From assembly GCA_963721005.1 (NCBI GenBank), contig CAVRHR010000007.1, positions 682,001 to 746,000 of the forward strand: 64,000 nucleotides of DNA, read 5' to 3'. This DNA comes from VAZQ01 sp963721005. Its GTDB lineage: Bacteria; Pseudomonadota; Alphaproteobacteria; Rhizobiales; Xanthobacteraceae. Positions within the stretch are counted from its first letter, which is position 1; each line of letters opens with the position of its first letter. Positions 1 to 10,303 of this stretch are shown here, in pieces. The notes below the pieces were generated by a model, which was given only the letters and a program-made list of their open reading frames with translations, ran no database searches and had not been told where the DNA came from. Position numbers and translations under genes: made by a program.

Positions 1-478
1 AGGCCGGCCCGACGATGTCGATCAACCGTTTCAGGCCATTGAACCCATAGCCGAGCCCGAGCTTGGCGGCCGGCACCGCAAAGCGCGAATTGTCGGACGC
101 GATGCGCAGGTCGCAGCAGGCCGCTAGCCCGACGCCGCCACCGATGCAATAGCCGCGGATCATGGCGATGGTCGGCTTGGGAAAATCGTAGATGCCGGAA
201 TTGGCCCGCTCCACCGTGGTGTTGTAGATCTTGGTGGCGTCGAGCGAGGCGCGCTCGCTCTCAAACTTGGAGACGTCGGCGCCCGACACGAAGGCCTTGC
301 CGCCGGCTCCGGTGATCACCACCACCCGCACCTCGGGGTCCTTGGCGAACGCATCGAGGATCTCGCTGGTCGCCGCCCACATCTCCAGCGACACCGCATT
401 GTGGCGCTCCGGATTGTTGAAGATCAGGTAACCCACCTGGCCGTCCCGGCGCGAGAGCATCTTGTCGGAAGTCGTCAT
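1..478 (-). CDS. Enoyl-CoA hydratase/isomerase family protein, C-terminus off the window
   Basis: Crotonase-fold enzyme, probably hydrating or isomerising an acyl-CoA thioester in the cytoplasm. About 159 residues are visible from an ATG at 478. The two oxyanion-hole segments of the family are readable: a VSGADV stretch near residue 65 and IRGYCIGGGVGLAA near residues 107-120. The reading frame runs off the left edge, so roughly the last 100 residues are missing. It lies downstream of, and on the same strand as, a family III CoA-transferase with a 65 bp gap, so the two probably act on the same CoA ester. The true substrate cannot be told. Confidence 0.9.
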   Translation of the reverse strand, partial: MTTSDKMLSRRDGQVGYLIFNNPERHNAVSLEMWAATSEILDAFAKDPEVRVVVITGAGGKAFVSGADVSKFESERASLDATKIYNTTVERANSGIYDFPKPTIAMIRGYCIGGGVGLAACCDLRIASDNSRFAVPAAKLGLGYGFNGLKRLIDIVGPA

Positions 479-543
479 GCGAAGGTCCTTCTGTCGCAAA
501 TGTCGTTTAGGGTGTGTGGCTTGCCGTCCGCCCGGCCGCCCGA

Positions 544-1737
544 TCAGACCGCGTTGGCTTGCCGCAAGGCCGCGATCTCGGCGTCCGCATAGCCGAATTC
601 CTTGAGCACCTCGTCGGTGTGCTGGCCGATCTCCGGCGGCGCCACCACGATCCGGCTGGGCGTGCGCGACAGCTCCACCGGCTGGCCGACCACAGTCAAG
701 GCCTCGCCGTCGGGTTTGGCCACGCTCTGCGCAATGCCCAGATGCTCGACCTGCGGATCGGAAAACACCTGGTCGATGGCATAGATCGGGCCGCAGGGAA
801 CGCCGGCCTCGTTGAGGGCATCGACCCAATCGGCGCTGGTGCGGTGCGACATGATCTTGTCGATCTCGGCATTGAGCGCGTCCCGATTCTTCAGGCGCGC
901 CGCGGCGGTCTTGTAGTCGGGGCTGTCGGCCAGCCGCTGCGCATCGACCGCCTGGCAGAAGCGCTCCCAGATTTTCTGGCCCGCGCAAGCGACGTTGATA
1001 TAGCCGTCGGCGGTCGTGAACACGCCGGTCGGGATGCTGGTGGGGTGATTATTGCCGGCCTGGCCCGGAACCTCATGCTTGATCAGCCAGCGCGCGGCCT
1101 GGAAATCGAGCATGAATATCTGCGCCTGCAACAGCGAGGTCTGCACCCATTGGCCTTCGCCGGACTGCTCGCGCTCGAGCAGCGCCACCATGATGCCGAG
1201 CGCGCAGAACAAGCCGGCGGTGAGATCGGCGATCGGGATGCCGACCCGCACCGGGCCCTGCCCGGGCAGGCCGGTGATCGACATCAGCCCGCCCATGCCC
1301 TGCGCGATCTGGTCGAAGCCCGGCCGCTCCCGATAGGGGCCGTCCTGGCCGAAGCCCGAGATGCTGGCATAGACGATGCGCGGGTTGATCTTGCGCAGCG
1401 ACGCATAATCGATGCCCAGACGCTCCTTTACGTCCGGGCGGAAATTCTCCACCACCACATCGGCGCTCTCCACCATGCGGCGCAGCACCGCCACCCCCGC
1501 CTTCTCCTTGAGATTGAGGGTCATGCTGCGCTTGTTGCGGTGCAGGTTCTGGAAATCCGGACCATTGCGCGGGCCGCCGGCCGGATCGCCGGACTCCATA
1601 TGCGCCGGGGTTTCGATCTTGATCACATTGGCACCCCAATCGGCGAGCTGGCGCACCGCCGTGGGGCCGGAGCGGACCCGTGTCAGATCGAGAACCGTGA
1701 ACCGTTGGAGCGCCTGCGAAGCTTTGGAAAATGGCAT
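544..1737 (-). CDS. CaiB/BaiF (family III) CoA-transferase
   Basis: 397 residues, normal length for formyl-CoA transferase/CaiB-type enzymes, which move CoA between carboxylic acids through an aspartyl-CoA intermediate. The N-terminal LDLTRVRSGP (residues 16-25), the ENFRPDV motif (97-103), the GFGQDGPY stretch (128-135) and Asp171 in PIADLTAG, matching the family's catalytic Asp, are all present. An upstream in-frame extension to 1974 exists, but the ATG at 1737 starts just before the conserved N-terminus and follows an AAGG, so it is preferred. It probably forms an operon with the enoyl-CoA hydratase downstream. Substrate unknown. Confidence 0.93.
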   Translation of the reverse strand: MPFSKASQALQRFTVLDLTRVRSGPTAVRQLADWGANVIKIETPAHMESGDPAGGPRNGPDFQNLHRNKRSMTLNLKEKAGVAVLRRMVESADVVVENFRPDVKERLGIDYASLRKINPRIVYASISGFGQDGPYRERPGFDQIAQGMGGLMSITGLPGQGPVRVGIPIADLTAGLFCALGIMVALLEREQSGEGQWVQTSLLQAQIFMLDFQAARWLIKHEVPGQAGNNHPTSIPTGVFTTADGYINVACAGQKIWERFCQAVDAQRLADSPDYKTAAARLKNRDALNAEIDKIMSHRTSADWVDALNEAGVPCGPIYAIDQVFSDPQVEHLGIAQSVAKPDGEALTVVGQPVELSRTPSRIVVAPPEIGQHTDEVLKEFGYADAEIAALRQANAV

Positions 1738-1937
1738 CCTTGGACCCTTGAGGAACGTTTCTTTTGGGGGGCGAACCGCGTTGGGGCCCGACATTCCCCG
1801 ATATCGTCTTGGTTGTCCACCGAGGAGGCGGAACAACGGTCGCGGGCCGGGGCCATGGACGTTCTTGCCGCCGTCCCCGGGGTTAAATAGGCTTTCGGCC
1901 GAGCGGCACCCGGGCGCGGGCCGGCCGGAAACGCGTG

Positions 1938-3041
1938 ATGCCGGGAGTGGCCTCGGTGGCGGACGGGACAGCAAGGCGCGAAACGGCGCGCGGGGCTCGG
2001 CAGGCGGTCGCGGGGGCGTTGGCTGGGCTCGCGCTTCTGGCGTCCGGCGCGACCGCCGCGACGGCGCAGACCCGCACGCTCGCCGACATCGCCGCCGACC
2101 AGTCCCCCGATCGCCTGCAACGGATCGCCGCGGATGCCAAGAAGGAAGGCACGCTCAATCTTTACACCTCGCGCGTCGCCGAGGACACCACGCCGGTCAC
2201 CGACGCCTTCACCAAGAAATATGGGATCGCCATCCAGGTCTGGCGCGCCAGCAACCAGAACATCATCCAGCGCGCGGTCGCGGAAAGCCGCGCCGGCCGC
2301 TGCCCCGCCGACGTCATCTCCTCCGGCACCCCGGCGCTCGAGCCGCTCTACCGCGAGCAGCTGCTGGCGCCGGTGAAATCTCCGACCACCAGCGAGCTGA
2401 TGCCGCAGGCGCTGCGGCCGCACGGGGCCTGGGTCGGGGTCAGCGTGAACATCATCTCGGCCGCCTACAACACCGACCTGGTCAAGCCCGCGGATGTGCC
2501 CAAGAGCTACGAGGACCTGAAGAATCCGAGATGGAAGGGTCGGCTCGCCATCGAGGCGGAGGATGTGGATTGGTTCGCGGCGCTCCTGAGCAAGCTCGGC
2601 GAGGAGAAGGGCACGGCGCTGTTCCGCGACATCGTGCGCACCAACGGGGTCTCGACCCGGAGCGGTCACACCCTGATCGCCAACATGGTGGCGGCCGGCG
2701 AGGTGCCGCTCGCCATGACGGTCTACAGCTACAAGCCCGAGCAGCTGGACCGCGCCGGGGCGCCGGTGCGGGCGCTCTACCTGCCGCCGCTGATCGCGCT
2801 CGCCACCGGCGTATCGGTGACCCGCTGCGCCACCCATCCCAACGCCGCGGTCCTGTTCTACGAGTTCATGCTGCGGGACGGTCAGGAGGTCCTGGCCAAG
2901 CGCGACATCGTGCCGACCAATCTGAAGGTGAGGCCGTTGCCGGCGGACATGGAGATCTCGTTCATGGACCCGGTGCAGATGCTGGACAATGGGCCGAAAT
3001 GGACCGAGCTTTGGAACAATATCTTCATTAAGCCGCATTGA
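1938..3041 (+). CDS. ABC transporter substrate-binding protein (iron/extracellular solute-binding family 1-like)
   Basis: 367 residues with a cleavable-looking signal peptide (hydrophobic stretch about residues 25-45 ending ATAQT). The mature part resembles the Fe3+/small-solute binding proteins: EGTLNLYTS near residue 73, an NPRWKGRL segment near 195 and a C-terminal MDPVQMLDN-type stretch. It would bind a ligand in the periplasm and hand it to an ABC permease, but no permease or ATPase gene is in the window, so it is an orphan or its partners are elsewhere. It is divergent from the CoA-transferase with about 200 bp between the starts, leaving room for two promoters. Confidence 0.85.
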   Translation: MPGVASVADGTARRETARGARQAVAGALAGLALLASGATAATAQTRTLADIAADQSPDRLQRIAADAKKEGTLNLYTSRVAEDTTPVTDAFTKKYGIAIQVWRASNQNIIQRAVAESRAGRCPADVISSGTPALEPLYREQLLAPVKSPTTSELMPQALRPHGAWVGVSVNIISAAYNTDLVKPADVPKSYEDLKNPRWKGRLAIEAEDVDWFAALLSKLGEEKGTALFRDIVRTNGVSTRSGHTLIANMVAAGEVPLAMTVYSYKPEQLDRAGAPVRALYLPPLIALATGVSVTRCATHPNAAVLFYEFMLRDGQEVLAKRDIVPTNLKVRPLPADMEISFMDPVQMLDNGPKWTELWNNIFIKPH

Positions 3042-3118
3042 AGCCATTACCTGCGCGCCGGCGAATATTCGTTTAGGATGAGCCTGAAGTCGGGGGCGCA
3101 TCGGAAAAGGATCACGAA

Positions 3119-4720
3119 ATGCCAACGCTGAGATATCGCGGCCCGGCACCGGCCGTACCCTGCTGGCGCTGCTCCTGGCCGGCGCCACGCTCGCCGGCGC
3201 GACCCTGCTGGCCACCGCCCAGGAGCGCCAACGTGGCGGCGGCCAGTTGCCGGCCGATCATCCGCAAACCGAGCAGCAGCGACCTCCCGAGCAGCGGGCG
3301 GCCGAGCAGCGCCAGGCGCCGTCCGGCCCGGGCGTGCTGCGGCTCTTGCCGGGCGATTCGGTCACCCAGCATTCGATCGAGGTCGCCGGCCGCAAGCTCG
3401 ATTACACCGCGACGGCCGGCACCCTGTCGCTGTTCGATCAATCGGGCGAGCGCTCGGCTGCGATCTATTACACCGCCTTCGTGGCCAAGGGTGCCGAGCC
3501 GAACCGACCGCTGACCTTCGTGTTCAACGGCGGCCCGGGCGCGGCTTCGGCGTTCCTCAATCTCGGCCTGGTCGGGCCGCGCATCGCCGAGTTCGCCTCG
3601 GCGGGCCACGACGGCGCGGTGACCCGGCTGCAGGACAATCCCGACACCTGGCTCGCCTTCACGGACCTGGTGCTGATCGATCCGGTGGGCTCGGGCTGGA
3701 GCCGGCCCGCCAAGGCCGACGGCGGCAGCGCCTTCTGGGGCGTGCGGCGCGACGCCGACTCGATGGCGAAGGCGATCGCCCTCTATGTCGCCAACAATGC
3801 CCGTGCCGCCTCGGCCAAATATATCCTGGGCGAGAGCTATGGCGGCTTCCGCGCCGCCAAGGTGGCGCGCGCCCTGCAGGAGCAGCAGGGCATCGTCATC
3901 TCCGGCATCGTGATGCTCTCCCCGCTGCTCGACGGCGCCTTGACGTTCGGCGGCACCCGTCTGGCCTTGGGGGCGGCCTTGCAGCTGCCTTCGCTGGCGG
4001 CGGCCGAGCTCGAGCGCAAGGGCAGCTTCAGCAAGGAGAAGCTGGCGGAAGCCGAGCGTTTCGCGCTCACCGACTATCTCTCCACGCTCGCGGGCGCGCC
4101 GCCGCAGCGGCGAGGCCGCCCATGCCTTCTATGCGCGCGTGGCGGCGCTGACCGGGCTGCCGGAAGACGTGGTGGAGAAGACGCAAGGCTTCATCCGCGA
4201 CAGCTATGTCAAGAATCTCGGTCCGGGCGCCAACAAGATCGTCAGCCATTATGACGCGACCTTCACGGTCGACGACCCCTATCCGGATCAGGTGGCGGCC
4301 CGTGGCCCCGACCCCCTGCTCGACGGCGTGGTGCGCGCCTATGGGGGCGCCTACGCGGCCTATGCGCGCGACGAGCTCGGCTTCAAGACCGAGATGACCT
4401 ATATCCTGCTGGCGTCCGACATCTCGGGCAAATGGGACTGGGAGGGCGGTTCCGGGCGCGCCGGCGCCAACGTGGTCGACGATCTGCGCACGCTGCTCTC
4501 GCTGACGCCGTCGTTCCGCCTGCTGGTCGCGCACGGCTACAGCGACATGGTCACGCCCTACGCGGCCAGCCGCTACGTGCTCGACCATCTTCCGCAGATG
4601 GGCGACCCCATGCGCACGCAGCTGCGGCTCTATCGCGGCGGCCACATGCTCTATCTCGATGCGGGCTCGCGGCACGCCTTCAGCACCGACGCGAAGGCGT
4701 TCTACCAAGAGGCCCCGTAG
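3119..4720 (+). pseudogene. S10 serine carboxypeptidase-like protein, two frameshifts
   Basis: A secreted serine peptidase of the S10 type by motif. The nucleophile motif GESYGG is at about 3832, the Asp lies in the HGYSDMVTPY stretch near 4535 and the His in RGGHMLY near 4645, so the whole triad is encoded. NGGPGAASAF, typical of the family, is at about 3530. The ATG at 3119 is in a different frame from the signal peptide (RTLLALLLAGATLAG) that follows, so a shift falls between about 3122 and 3150. A second shift is near 4105, where the protein continues as EAAHAFYARVAALTG. Both could be sequence errors; if real, the gene is dead. Confidence 0.75.
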
Positions 4721-4742
4721 CCTGCGATGGCGTAGCGTCCGA

Positions 4743-6085
4743 TGAGCTCGAGCACGACCGATCGCCGGCCCGCTGACGCGGCTGGCGATCGGAGCCGGCC
4801 CGGCGATCCGGGTCGTCCCGACGGTCGGGATCATTTCATCGCGGTCCGCAAGACCGACATTCTCGCGGCGCTCATCGACCACGGCCGCCTCGCCGACGCG
4901 GCAGAGCGCGACCGGTTCCGCCAGGTCTGCCGCCGGCTCGCCGCCATCTACCACTATGAATATTTCGCCGAGCTCGAACGGCTGCGCGACGACTACTACT
5001 ACTTCAATCCCGAGATCGAGCCGCATGCCGGCTTCGACCAGGCGGCGCACGAGCGCGCCTATGCGGAGCTGCGGGCATCGCTTCACCGCGGTGCTGGCCG
5101 ACGCCAACTTCGTCGAGATGTCGCACGCCGAGATCGCGGAAGCGCATCAGCGGGCGATCCGCCGATGCGGGTCGAGATCGAGGCACCGCTCGACGACTAC
5201 CGCGAGGTGCGGTTCTTCCGGCGCGGCCACCACATGGAAACGCTCGAGACCGCCGGCTGGCTGGGGCCTGCGCAAGCGCACCACGCAGGTTCTGGTCTAC
5301 GACGACGTCGTGCTGCTCGTGGCGATGAAACCGGAGACCGAAATCGTCTCGCGGCGGGAGCGCGATACGGCTGGCGCGCGCCAAGCTCCGCCCGGGCTCG
5401 GTGCTCATTAAATACTTCCGCAATATCGCCGGCATCGATCTCAACGCGCTGTTTCCCGATGTCCGCGTGGTGCTGAGCTTGGCCGACAAGCTTCTGCTCA
5501 GCGGTCCGGCGCTGGTGGGCGGCGTGCCGGTTCTCTTGAAGCTGGTCTCGAGCCTCACGGTACTGTTTCTGGTCATCGGCTTCTATTTCGGGCTGTCGGC
5601 GAGCGCCGCGGAGGACGAGACCGCCGGCGCGCTCGCGGCGCTCAGCGGCCTGGCCGCGCTCGGCGGCTTCATCATGCGGCAATGGCTGCGCTACCAGCGG
5701 CAATCGCTCAAGTACCAGAAGGAGCTGACCGAGAACGTCTACTTCCGCAACGTCAACAACAATGCGGGGATTTTCGACGCCATGATCGGGACGGCCGAGG
5801 ACCAGGAATGCAAGGAGGCGTTCCTGGCCTACTACTTCCTGGCGACTGCCGCCGGCCCGCCCGGGCAGGCCGGGCTCGAGGCTGCCGTCGAAGGGCTGGC
5901 TCGCCCAAACCTTCGGGGTCGCGGTCGGTTTCAAGGTCGGCGATGCGCTCGCCAGGCTCGACCGGCTGGGTCTCCTGGCACGGGACGGGGAGCAGCTGGC
6001 GGTCCTGCCGCCCGAGGCGGCGCTGCGCAAGCTCGACCGCGCCTGGGCCGACTTCTTCAGGCCGCAGCCGGACCCGGCGACGTGA
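4743..6085 (+). pseudogene. DUF3754/TMEM143-like protein, about five frameshifts
   Basis: The protein is readable only by changing frame near 5078, 5160, 5265, 5365 and 5890. Pieced together it begins MSSSTTDRRP, has a YHYEYFAELERLRDDYYYF segment, the conserved RRGHHMETLETAGWLG stretch, then KYFRNIAGIDLNALFPD, and two hydrophobic segments near 5510-5680. This order fits the DUF3754 (TMEM143-like) membrane protein family, whose biochemical role is not established. The start is set at the first ATG after the carboxypeptidase gene. Five shifts in 1.3 kb is the worst case in the window; raw reads would show whether they are real. Confidence 0.6.
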
Positions 6086-6158
6086 CAAACTTGCAACAAT
6101 CGGCGCCGGATTTTGCTCCGCGCCTTGTGGTTGCTGGCTGACGGCATCCCGGTACGGT

Positions 6159-6572
6159 ATGATTGCTACGGATTGCAGCAATCGGGCCGCGATCGCGACA
6201 TCTTTGGCGCGAAAGCTGCCGCGAAAGCTACAACAGCTCGACCCGTGGAGCGACTCGGTGGTTGGCTCGTTGATCGTGGGTTTCTTTGCAGCCGTCGTCT
6301 GCGCCTATGGGTGCAGCGAATACCTGCTGGTTCAGCTCGATGTGCGTCGCCGCATCGTGGACCGCGACGCTCACGCGTTGGTCATCATTCTGGTCGCCAA
6401 CCTGCTGAGCTTCGCCATTCTGTGGGTCGGCAGCCTCGCCTTCGTGGCGGCGAGCGGCGCCGACCTTTATCTTCATGCCACCATTTTGTCCCTGTGCGCA
6501 CAGGCGGTGTGGCTCGCCCAGCATCTGTGGGCGTACTACCGGGATCATCCGCGGCTGCATTATGAGCAGTGA
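6159..6572 (+). CDS. Small hypothetical membrane protein
   Basis: 137 residues with three strongly hydrophobic stretches, at about residues 36-56 (GSLIVGFFAAVVCAYG), 71-92 (ALVIILVANLLSFAILWV) and 97-118. No family is recognised. The ATG at 6159 is the first in frame after the DUF3754-like gene, 74 bp downstream and on the same strand. Hydrophobicity with charged loops (VRRRIVDRD) supports a real inner-membrane protein rather than a chance frame, but there is no motif to suggest a role. Confidence 0.55.
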   Translation: MIATDCSNRAAIATSLARKLPRKLQQLDPWSDSVVGSLIVGFFAAVVCAYGCSEYLLVQLDVRRRIVDRDAHALVIILVANLLSFAILWVGSLAFVAASGADLYLHATILSLCAQAVWLAQHLWAYYRDHPRLHYEQ

Positions 6573-6800
6573 CGCGAGCCGCGCACCTTTTATCTCGGAA
6601 CAGTCTCTGCGCCAGACGACACGTAAAAAAGCCCGACGACAATCATCAACCTCATCCTGAGGCCCTTCTCGCCTGCGCTATCGCCCCGGGCCCGGGCCAA
6701 GCGTCCCTCGCCGGGCAGAACAGCAAGTCGGGCGTGCCGTCTGCACGGCAAAATGCCGACAGATCGAGGCCGTGCCGCGCGAGCGTGAAATCGATGAAGA

Positions 6801-7385
6801 TCAGGTGGCGCTGCGGACGATCGAGGCGGATTCGCGCGGGCTCATGAATATTTGATTCGAGAGGTTCCACGTTCCGGTCATCACATAGCCGAGCGTCGGC
6901 GCGTAGGCGTATTTGACCTCGCCCCAGACGTAGTAGGCGCCGGCGGAGTTGAGCGTGCCCGGAAGGGTCACCGGGCTGCCCTTGGTCCTCGCCGTGCCGT
7001 TGAGCGTATTGCTCCAGTCGATGGTGGCGTTGCCCCTGTTGTCGACGGTCACCCCCGAGATGGTGACGGCGAGCGGGCCGGGCGCGTAGGGCGCGATGAT
7101 GGTGGATGAGGCGCCGAGAATGTTGGCCATGTCGGCGTCGGTGATCTTGGCATAGCGCGAGGCGAGGTCGGCGACCGCGCGCGTGGTGATGGCCACCTTG
7201 CGATCGATGGCCACGCCGTCGCCGATCTCGACGCCGCCCAGATAGGCGGTCAGCATAAAGGGCAGGATCACCGCGAACTCGACCGCGGCCATGCCGCCCT
7301 GGGCGCGCGAGAAGCCGCGCAGGCGCGAAAGCAGATTGGAGCAGGTTGAGGTGAAGGTCATGGGCGTGGCTCGTTCTCGGATCAT
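6801..7385 (-). CDS. TadE-like pilus assembly/pseudopilin protein
   Basis: About 194 residues. Near residue 25 is the TadE-type N-terminal segment (QGGMAAVEFAVILPFMLTAY): a Glu followed by one long hydrophobic helix, as in prepilin-like proteins that sit in the inner membrane and help assemble Flp pili. The C-terminal two thirds look like a periplasmic beta domain (APTLGYVMTGTWNLSN). The start at 7385 overlaps the upstream TadE-like stop by 4 bp (ATGA), which implies translational coupling; an internal ATG at 7361 would remove eight residues and is equally possible. Third gene of a TadG-TadE-TadE set. Confidence 0.82.
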   Translation of the reverse strand: MIRERATPMTFTSTCSNLLSRLRGFSRAQGGMAAVEFAVILPFMLTAYLGGVEIGDGVAIDRKVAITTRAVADLASRYAKITDADMANILGASSTIIAPYAPGPLAVTISGVTVDNRGNATIDWSNTLNGTARTKGSPVTLPGTLNSAGAYYVWGEVKYAYAPTLGYVMTGTWNLSNQIFMSPRESASIVRSAT

Positions 7386-7957
7386 GGACCGGTCTGATAG
7401 GGTTCGTTCTTGAACGTGGCGGTGGCCATCAGCAGCAGGTTGCCGTTCGCTTCGTTCGACAGGCTGAGCCCGAGCGGCCCGAGGAAGACCGGCCACTGAT
7501 ACATCACCCGCACGACCACGACGTCGCCGGGGTTGCCGGGCTGCCACGACCAGGCATTGGTCACGGCGCCTTGTCCATTGAACGTCAAGGCCGGCAACGC
7601 CGTATTGGCAGCCCCGAACGAGTTCACGGTCTGCACGTCGATCATGAGGTTGCCGCAGCTGAACAGGGTCTGCACCTTGGCGCAGACCGCATTGGCGAAT
7701 CCGGCCTGGGTCATGTTCGCGTTCTGCGCCGATCCGGTCAGGATCTGGCGGCTCGAATCCATCACCGCCAATTCCAGCACCTGTCCGGCGAAGAACGCCA
7801 ATGCGGTCTGTATGGTGGCCAGGATTATCGCAATAAAGGGCGCCGCCACGATTGCGAACTCCAGCGCCGCCGCGCCGTCCTGGCGACGCGCGAAGCCGGC
7901 AGGCGCCGCCAACCGCTTGCGGAGCCGGGCCAGACTATTTTTGAGGATCGCCTGCAT
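7382..7957 (-). CDS. TadE-like pilus assembly/pseudopilin protein
   Basis: 191 residues. The segment QDGAAALEFAIVAAPFIAII (about residues 21-40) is the TadE signature: a Gly/Ala-Leu-Glu-Phe site followed by a single hydrophobic helix. The rest is a probable periplasmic domain with two cysteines around residues 90-100 (VCAKVQTLFSC) that could pair. ATG at 7957 is chosen because it begins just before the Arg-rich cytoplasmic tail; the open frame further upstream (to 8086) has no membrane or signal character. It is followed with a 4 bp overlap by a second TadE-like gene and is probably expressed with it. Confidence 0.85.
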   Translation of the reverse strand: MQAILKNSLARLRKRLAAPAGFARRQDGAAALEFAIVAAPFIAIILATIQTALAFFAGQVLELAVMDSSRQILTGSAQNANMTQAGFANAVCAKVQTLFSCGNLMIDVQTVNSFGAANTALPALTFNGQGAVTNAWSWQPGNPGDVVVVRVMYQWPVFLGPLGLSLSNEANGNLLLMATATFKNEPYQTGP

Positions 7958-8672
7958 CACCGAGGAGCTCCAATTCGTTCCGATCGGTGCTCCGGTGTAG
8001 CAAACAAGCGTTGCGCAAGTGTTGCGCGCCACGGACGGGCAATCGGATGAAAATTGACGCTTTGCCAACCATGGGGAAGCTACCAAGTCGGCCCGGCAGG
8101 TATTGTTCCACGCGCTGCGAGGTTACGGTGAATGCGGGGTAAATGCGAGCGCAGCCGCAGCGGTATGCGGACGCAGCAGGTGGCAGCGCCGGGAAGCTCG
8201 GCCGCGCGTCAACGCCCTACCAGGCGCCCTTGCGCTCGACGCCCGCCGGTCGAGGTCCGCTCGAGACGGCGGGCGTGTCGCCCGGAATCCGCCGGCCATC
8301 TGTGCCGCGGGCACAATGTTGCCTGTGTGAACCAACGTCGGCCGAACGGGCGCCGACAACCGTCCTCGAGGCGTCGAGGTGATTTGTGGCTAATGGATCG
8401 ACGGAGCTTGCCGATACCGCCCCCGGGCGCCACCGTAACCGGCAGCTCATGCGCCCGGGGTGATCTCCCCGAAACGCGCGCCGGCTGGCGACGCAAGGAG
8501 ACATCCGAGCCTGGAGCTGGAATTCAATTTCCCGATACGACGCTGCAAGGATGCCGGAATAAATTCGCTCTCCGGCAGAAACCGCCATCCAGAGTGCCGC
8601 GGACCGACGCCGGCAGGCTGAGCGGCATCGCTCAGCCTGACCTGATTTGCGCGGCGCGCGACGGCGCCTGCC
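7958..8672 (-). other. 715 bp region with no convincing gene
   Basis: Lies between the TadG-like gene and the first TadE-like gene. Long open frames on both strands are Arg/Pro-rich, as expected of GC-rich non-coding DNA, and none has a ribosome binding site, motif or plausible composition. It may hold the promoter of the two TadE genes, but no clear -35/-10 pair could be read. Confidence 0.5.
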
Positions 8673-9956
8673 TTATTGGGTCAGGCGCGCGGTCGCCACC
8701 GCCTGCTGGAACAGGCCGTTCATTGCAGCCGTAATGTCCTGGTCGGTGCTCACCTGGAAGAACAATCCGGGCGAGGCGCAGCCCTTCATGTTTCCGGCGA
8801 TTTGCGGCTGAAATGCCGAAATATAGGTGTTGTACCAGTTGTTGGTCGGCAGCGGCAGATAGGTCGTGTACAGCACGGCGATGCGGATGCCACGATTCTT
8901 GACGGTCGTGCAATACGAGGTGTCGAACAGGGCCTGATGCCGCGAGCCGCCGACCTTGCTGTCGTCCACGCCATCGGAAACCAGGAACAGCACCTCCTGC
9001 GGCGTGCTGCCGGCCATGCCGGTGCCGGGCGCCGGCATGGTGGTGCTGATGTTCGTCATGGCGGTCTCGAAGTCGGTGTCCTCATCGCTGTTGTTGTTGC
9101 TCGAGGTCAGCCAGTTGTTCTTGTACACCGTCAGCACGTCGATGCTGGCGGCCAGCGACTTGGCGGTCGACAGGCTCCCGGTGAGCGCCGTGATGGTGTT
9201 GGTTCCGCCCGTATTGAACGTGTAGATCGCCATCCGGTAGGTGCTGTTGTAGTTCGCCATGGTGGTGGTGGCGGTATCCATCAGCGCCTGCGTCGCCGCG
9301 TTCAGGTTCTGGATCCGCGTCACCACGCCCTTGCTCTTGGCGAGGGTGTAATTGTCCACACCGCCGGCGTTCCCCAGGTTGTCGGCGGCCACGTTGGTCT
9401 GGTGACAGGCAAAGGCGCAGCCGCCCTGGGCCGACGTGTTGGCCACCATGGTGGCGATGCCCGCCGAGGTGGCGGCGATCGCCATCGAGGGCGAGTTGTC
9501 GAGCAGCAGGTAGAAATCGATGTTCGGGGCGACCGACGCGGTCGCCTGCGAGCTGCCGTTGAGCGCCCATGCCGATTGGCCGAGCACGCCGGCGAACGAA
9601 TTCGTCGAGGAGGCGGTGTAGGACACGGTGACGGTGCGCTTGAGGCCGTTGTCGACCGAAACGACGGTCGGGGTCGGAGCGGCGCTGAGGCCCGGAATGT
9701 TGGTCACCTGGGAGTTGAACATGTGCTGCGCAGCCGTGGTCGACGACGCGGAAGGCTGCGCCATCAGGGTCGGCGTGACCGCGGCAAGCGCGGCGGCGTC
9801 GGCCGCCGCATCGAGCATGGCCTTCTTCGAAGCCGCCGAGGTGTAGTCGATCCCCATCCCTGTCAACAGCGCGATCGGCATCAGCGTGAGTGCGAAAATG
9901 ATGGCGACGTTACCTTTGCGATCTCCGGTAAAACGTCGCAATGCGGCGACAGTCAT
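8673..9956 (-). CDS. TadG-like protein with a von Willebrand factor A domain
   Basis: 427 residues. The N-terminus has the TadE/TadG-type segment GDRKGNVAIIFALTLMPIA (residues 11-29), giving one membrane anchor. The remainder carries a VWA domain: YLLLDNSPSMA supplies the DxSxS metal-site motif near residue 155 and LVSDGVDD lies further on. CAFAC near 182 and later Cys residues could form disulfides in the periplasm. The start at 9956 is supported by a strong AAGGAGG seven bases upstream. TadG proteins help stabilise Flp/Tad pili in the envelope. The other Tad genes (TadA, B, C, RcpA) are not in the window. Confidence 0.88.
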   Translation of the reverse strand: MTVAALRRFTGDRKGNVAIIFALTLMPIALLTGMGIDYTSAASKKAMLDAAADAAALAAVTPTLMAQPSASSTTAAQHMFNSQVTNIPGLSAAPTPTVVSVDNGLKRTVTVSYTASSTNSFAGVLGQSAWALNGSSQATASVAPNIDFYLLLDNSPSMAIAATSAGIATMVANTSAQGGCAFACHQTNVAADNLGNAGGVDNYTLAKSKGVVTRIQNLNAATQALMDTATTTMANYNSTYRMAIYTFNTGGTNTITALTGSLSTAKSLAASIDVLTVYKNNWLTSSNNNSDEDTDFETAMTNISTTMPAPGTGMAGSTPQEVLFLVSDGVDDSKVGGSRHQALFDTSYCTTVKNRGIRIAVLYTTYLPLPTNNWYNTYISAFQPQIAGNMKGCASPGLFFQVSTDQDITAAMNGLFQQAVATARLTQ

Positions 9957-10303
9957 GACGTCCTCCTTGCCGGTACGGGATCCGACCGATGTCTGCTTTT
10001 CCGCTGTCCGTTCTAAGGGGAAGACGTTGACTTGAGGTTGCGGGGTGCCCGGGTACGGGACTACAGGCATTAATTTATTGTTGACCATGCTTCCGCAGGG
10101 CGTTTGTGCCCGGGGCGTTCGCCCCGGGCACACGCGCAGCCACAATGCTCGCCTTCGCGGCGTCGAAAAACAATCGTCGAGAAAGCGCCACTACTGAACG
10201 CCGTCAGGCCGCCGGCGTTCCAATCCATCGAGTTTGCTTGGTAAACGCCCCGTTGCCGCGACGAGGCAATTCGGAGTCAAACGCAAGAGCGAGAAGAGGA
10301 TGG
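9957..10303. other. Intergenic region upstream of the TadG-like gene
   Basis: 347 bp. It contains the ribosome binding site of the TadG-like gene at its low end and must carry that gene's promoter, read on the minus strand; no convincing sigma-70 hexamer pair could be picked out. No gene is supported here. Confidence 0.45.

Noticed and set aside
8132..8734. A 200-codon plus-strand open frame
   Set aside because: Arg/Pro/Gly-rich with no motif, overlaps the end of the TadG-like gene on the other strand, and has no ribosome binding site.
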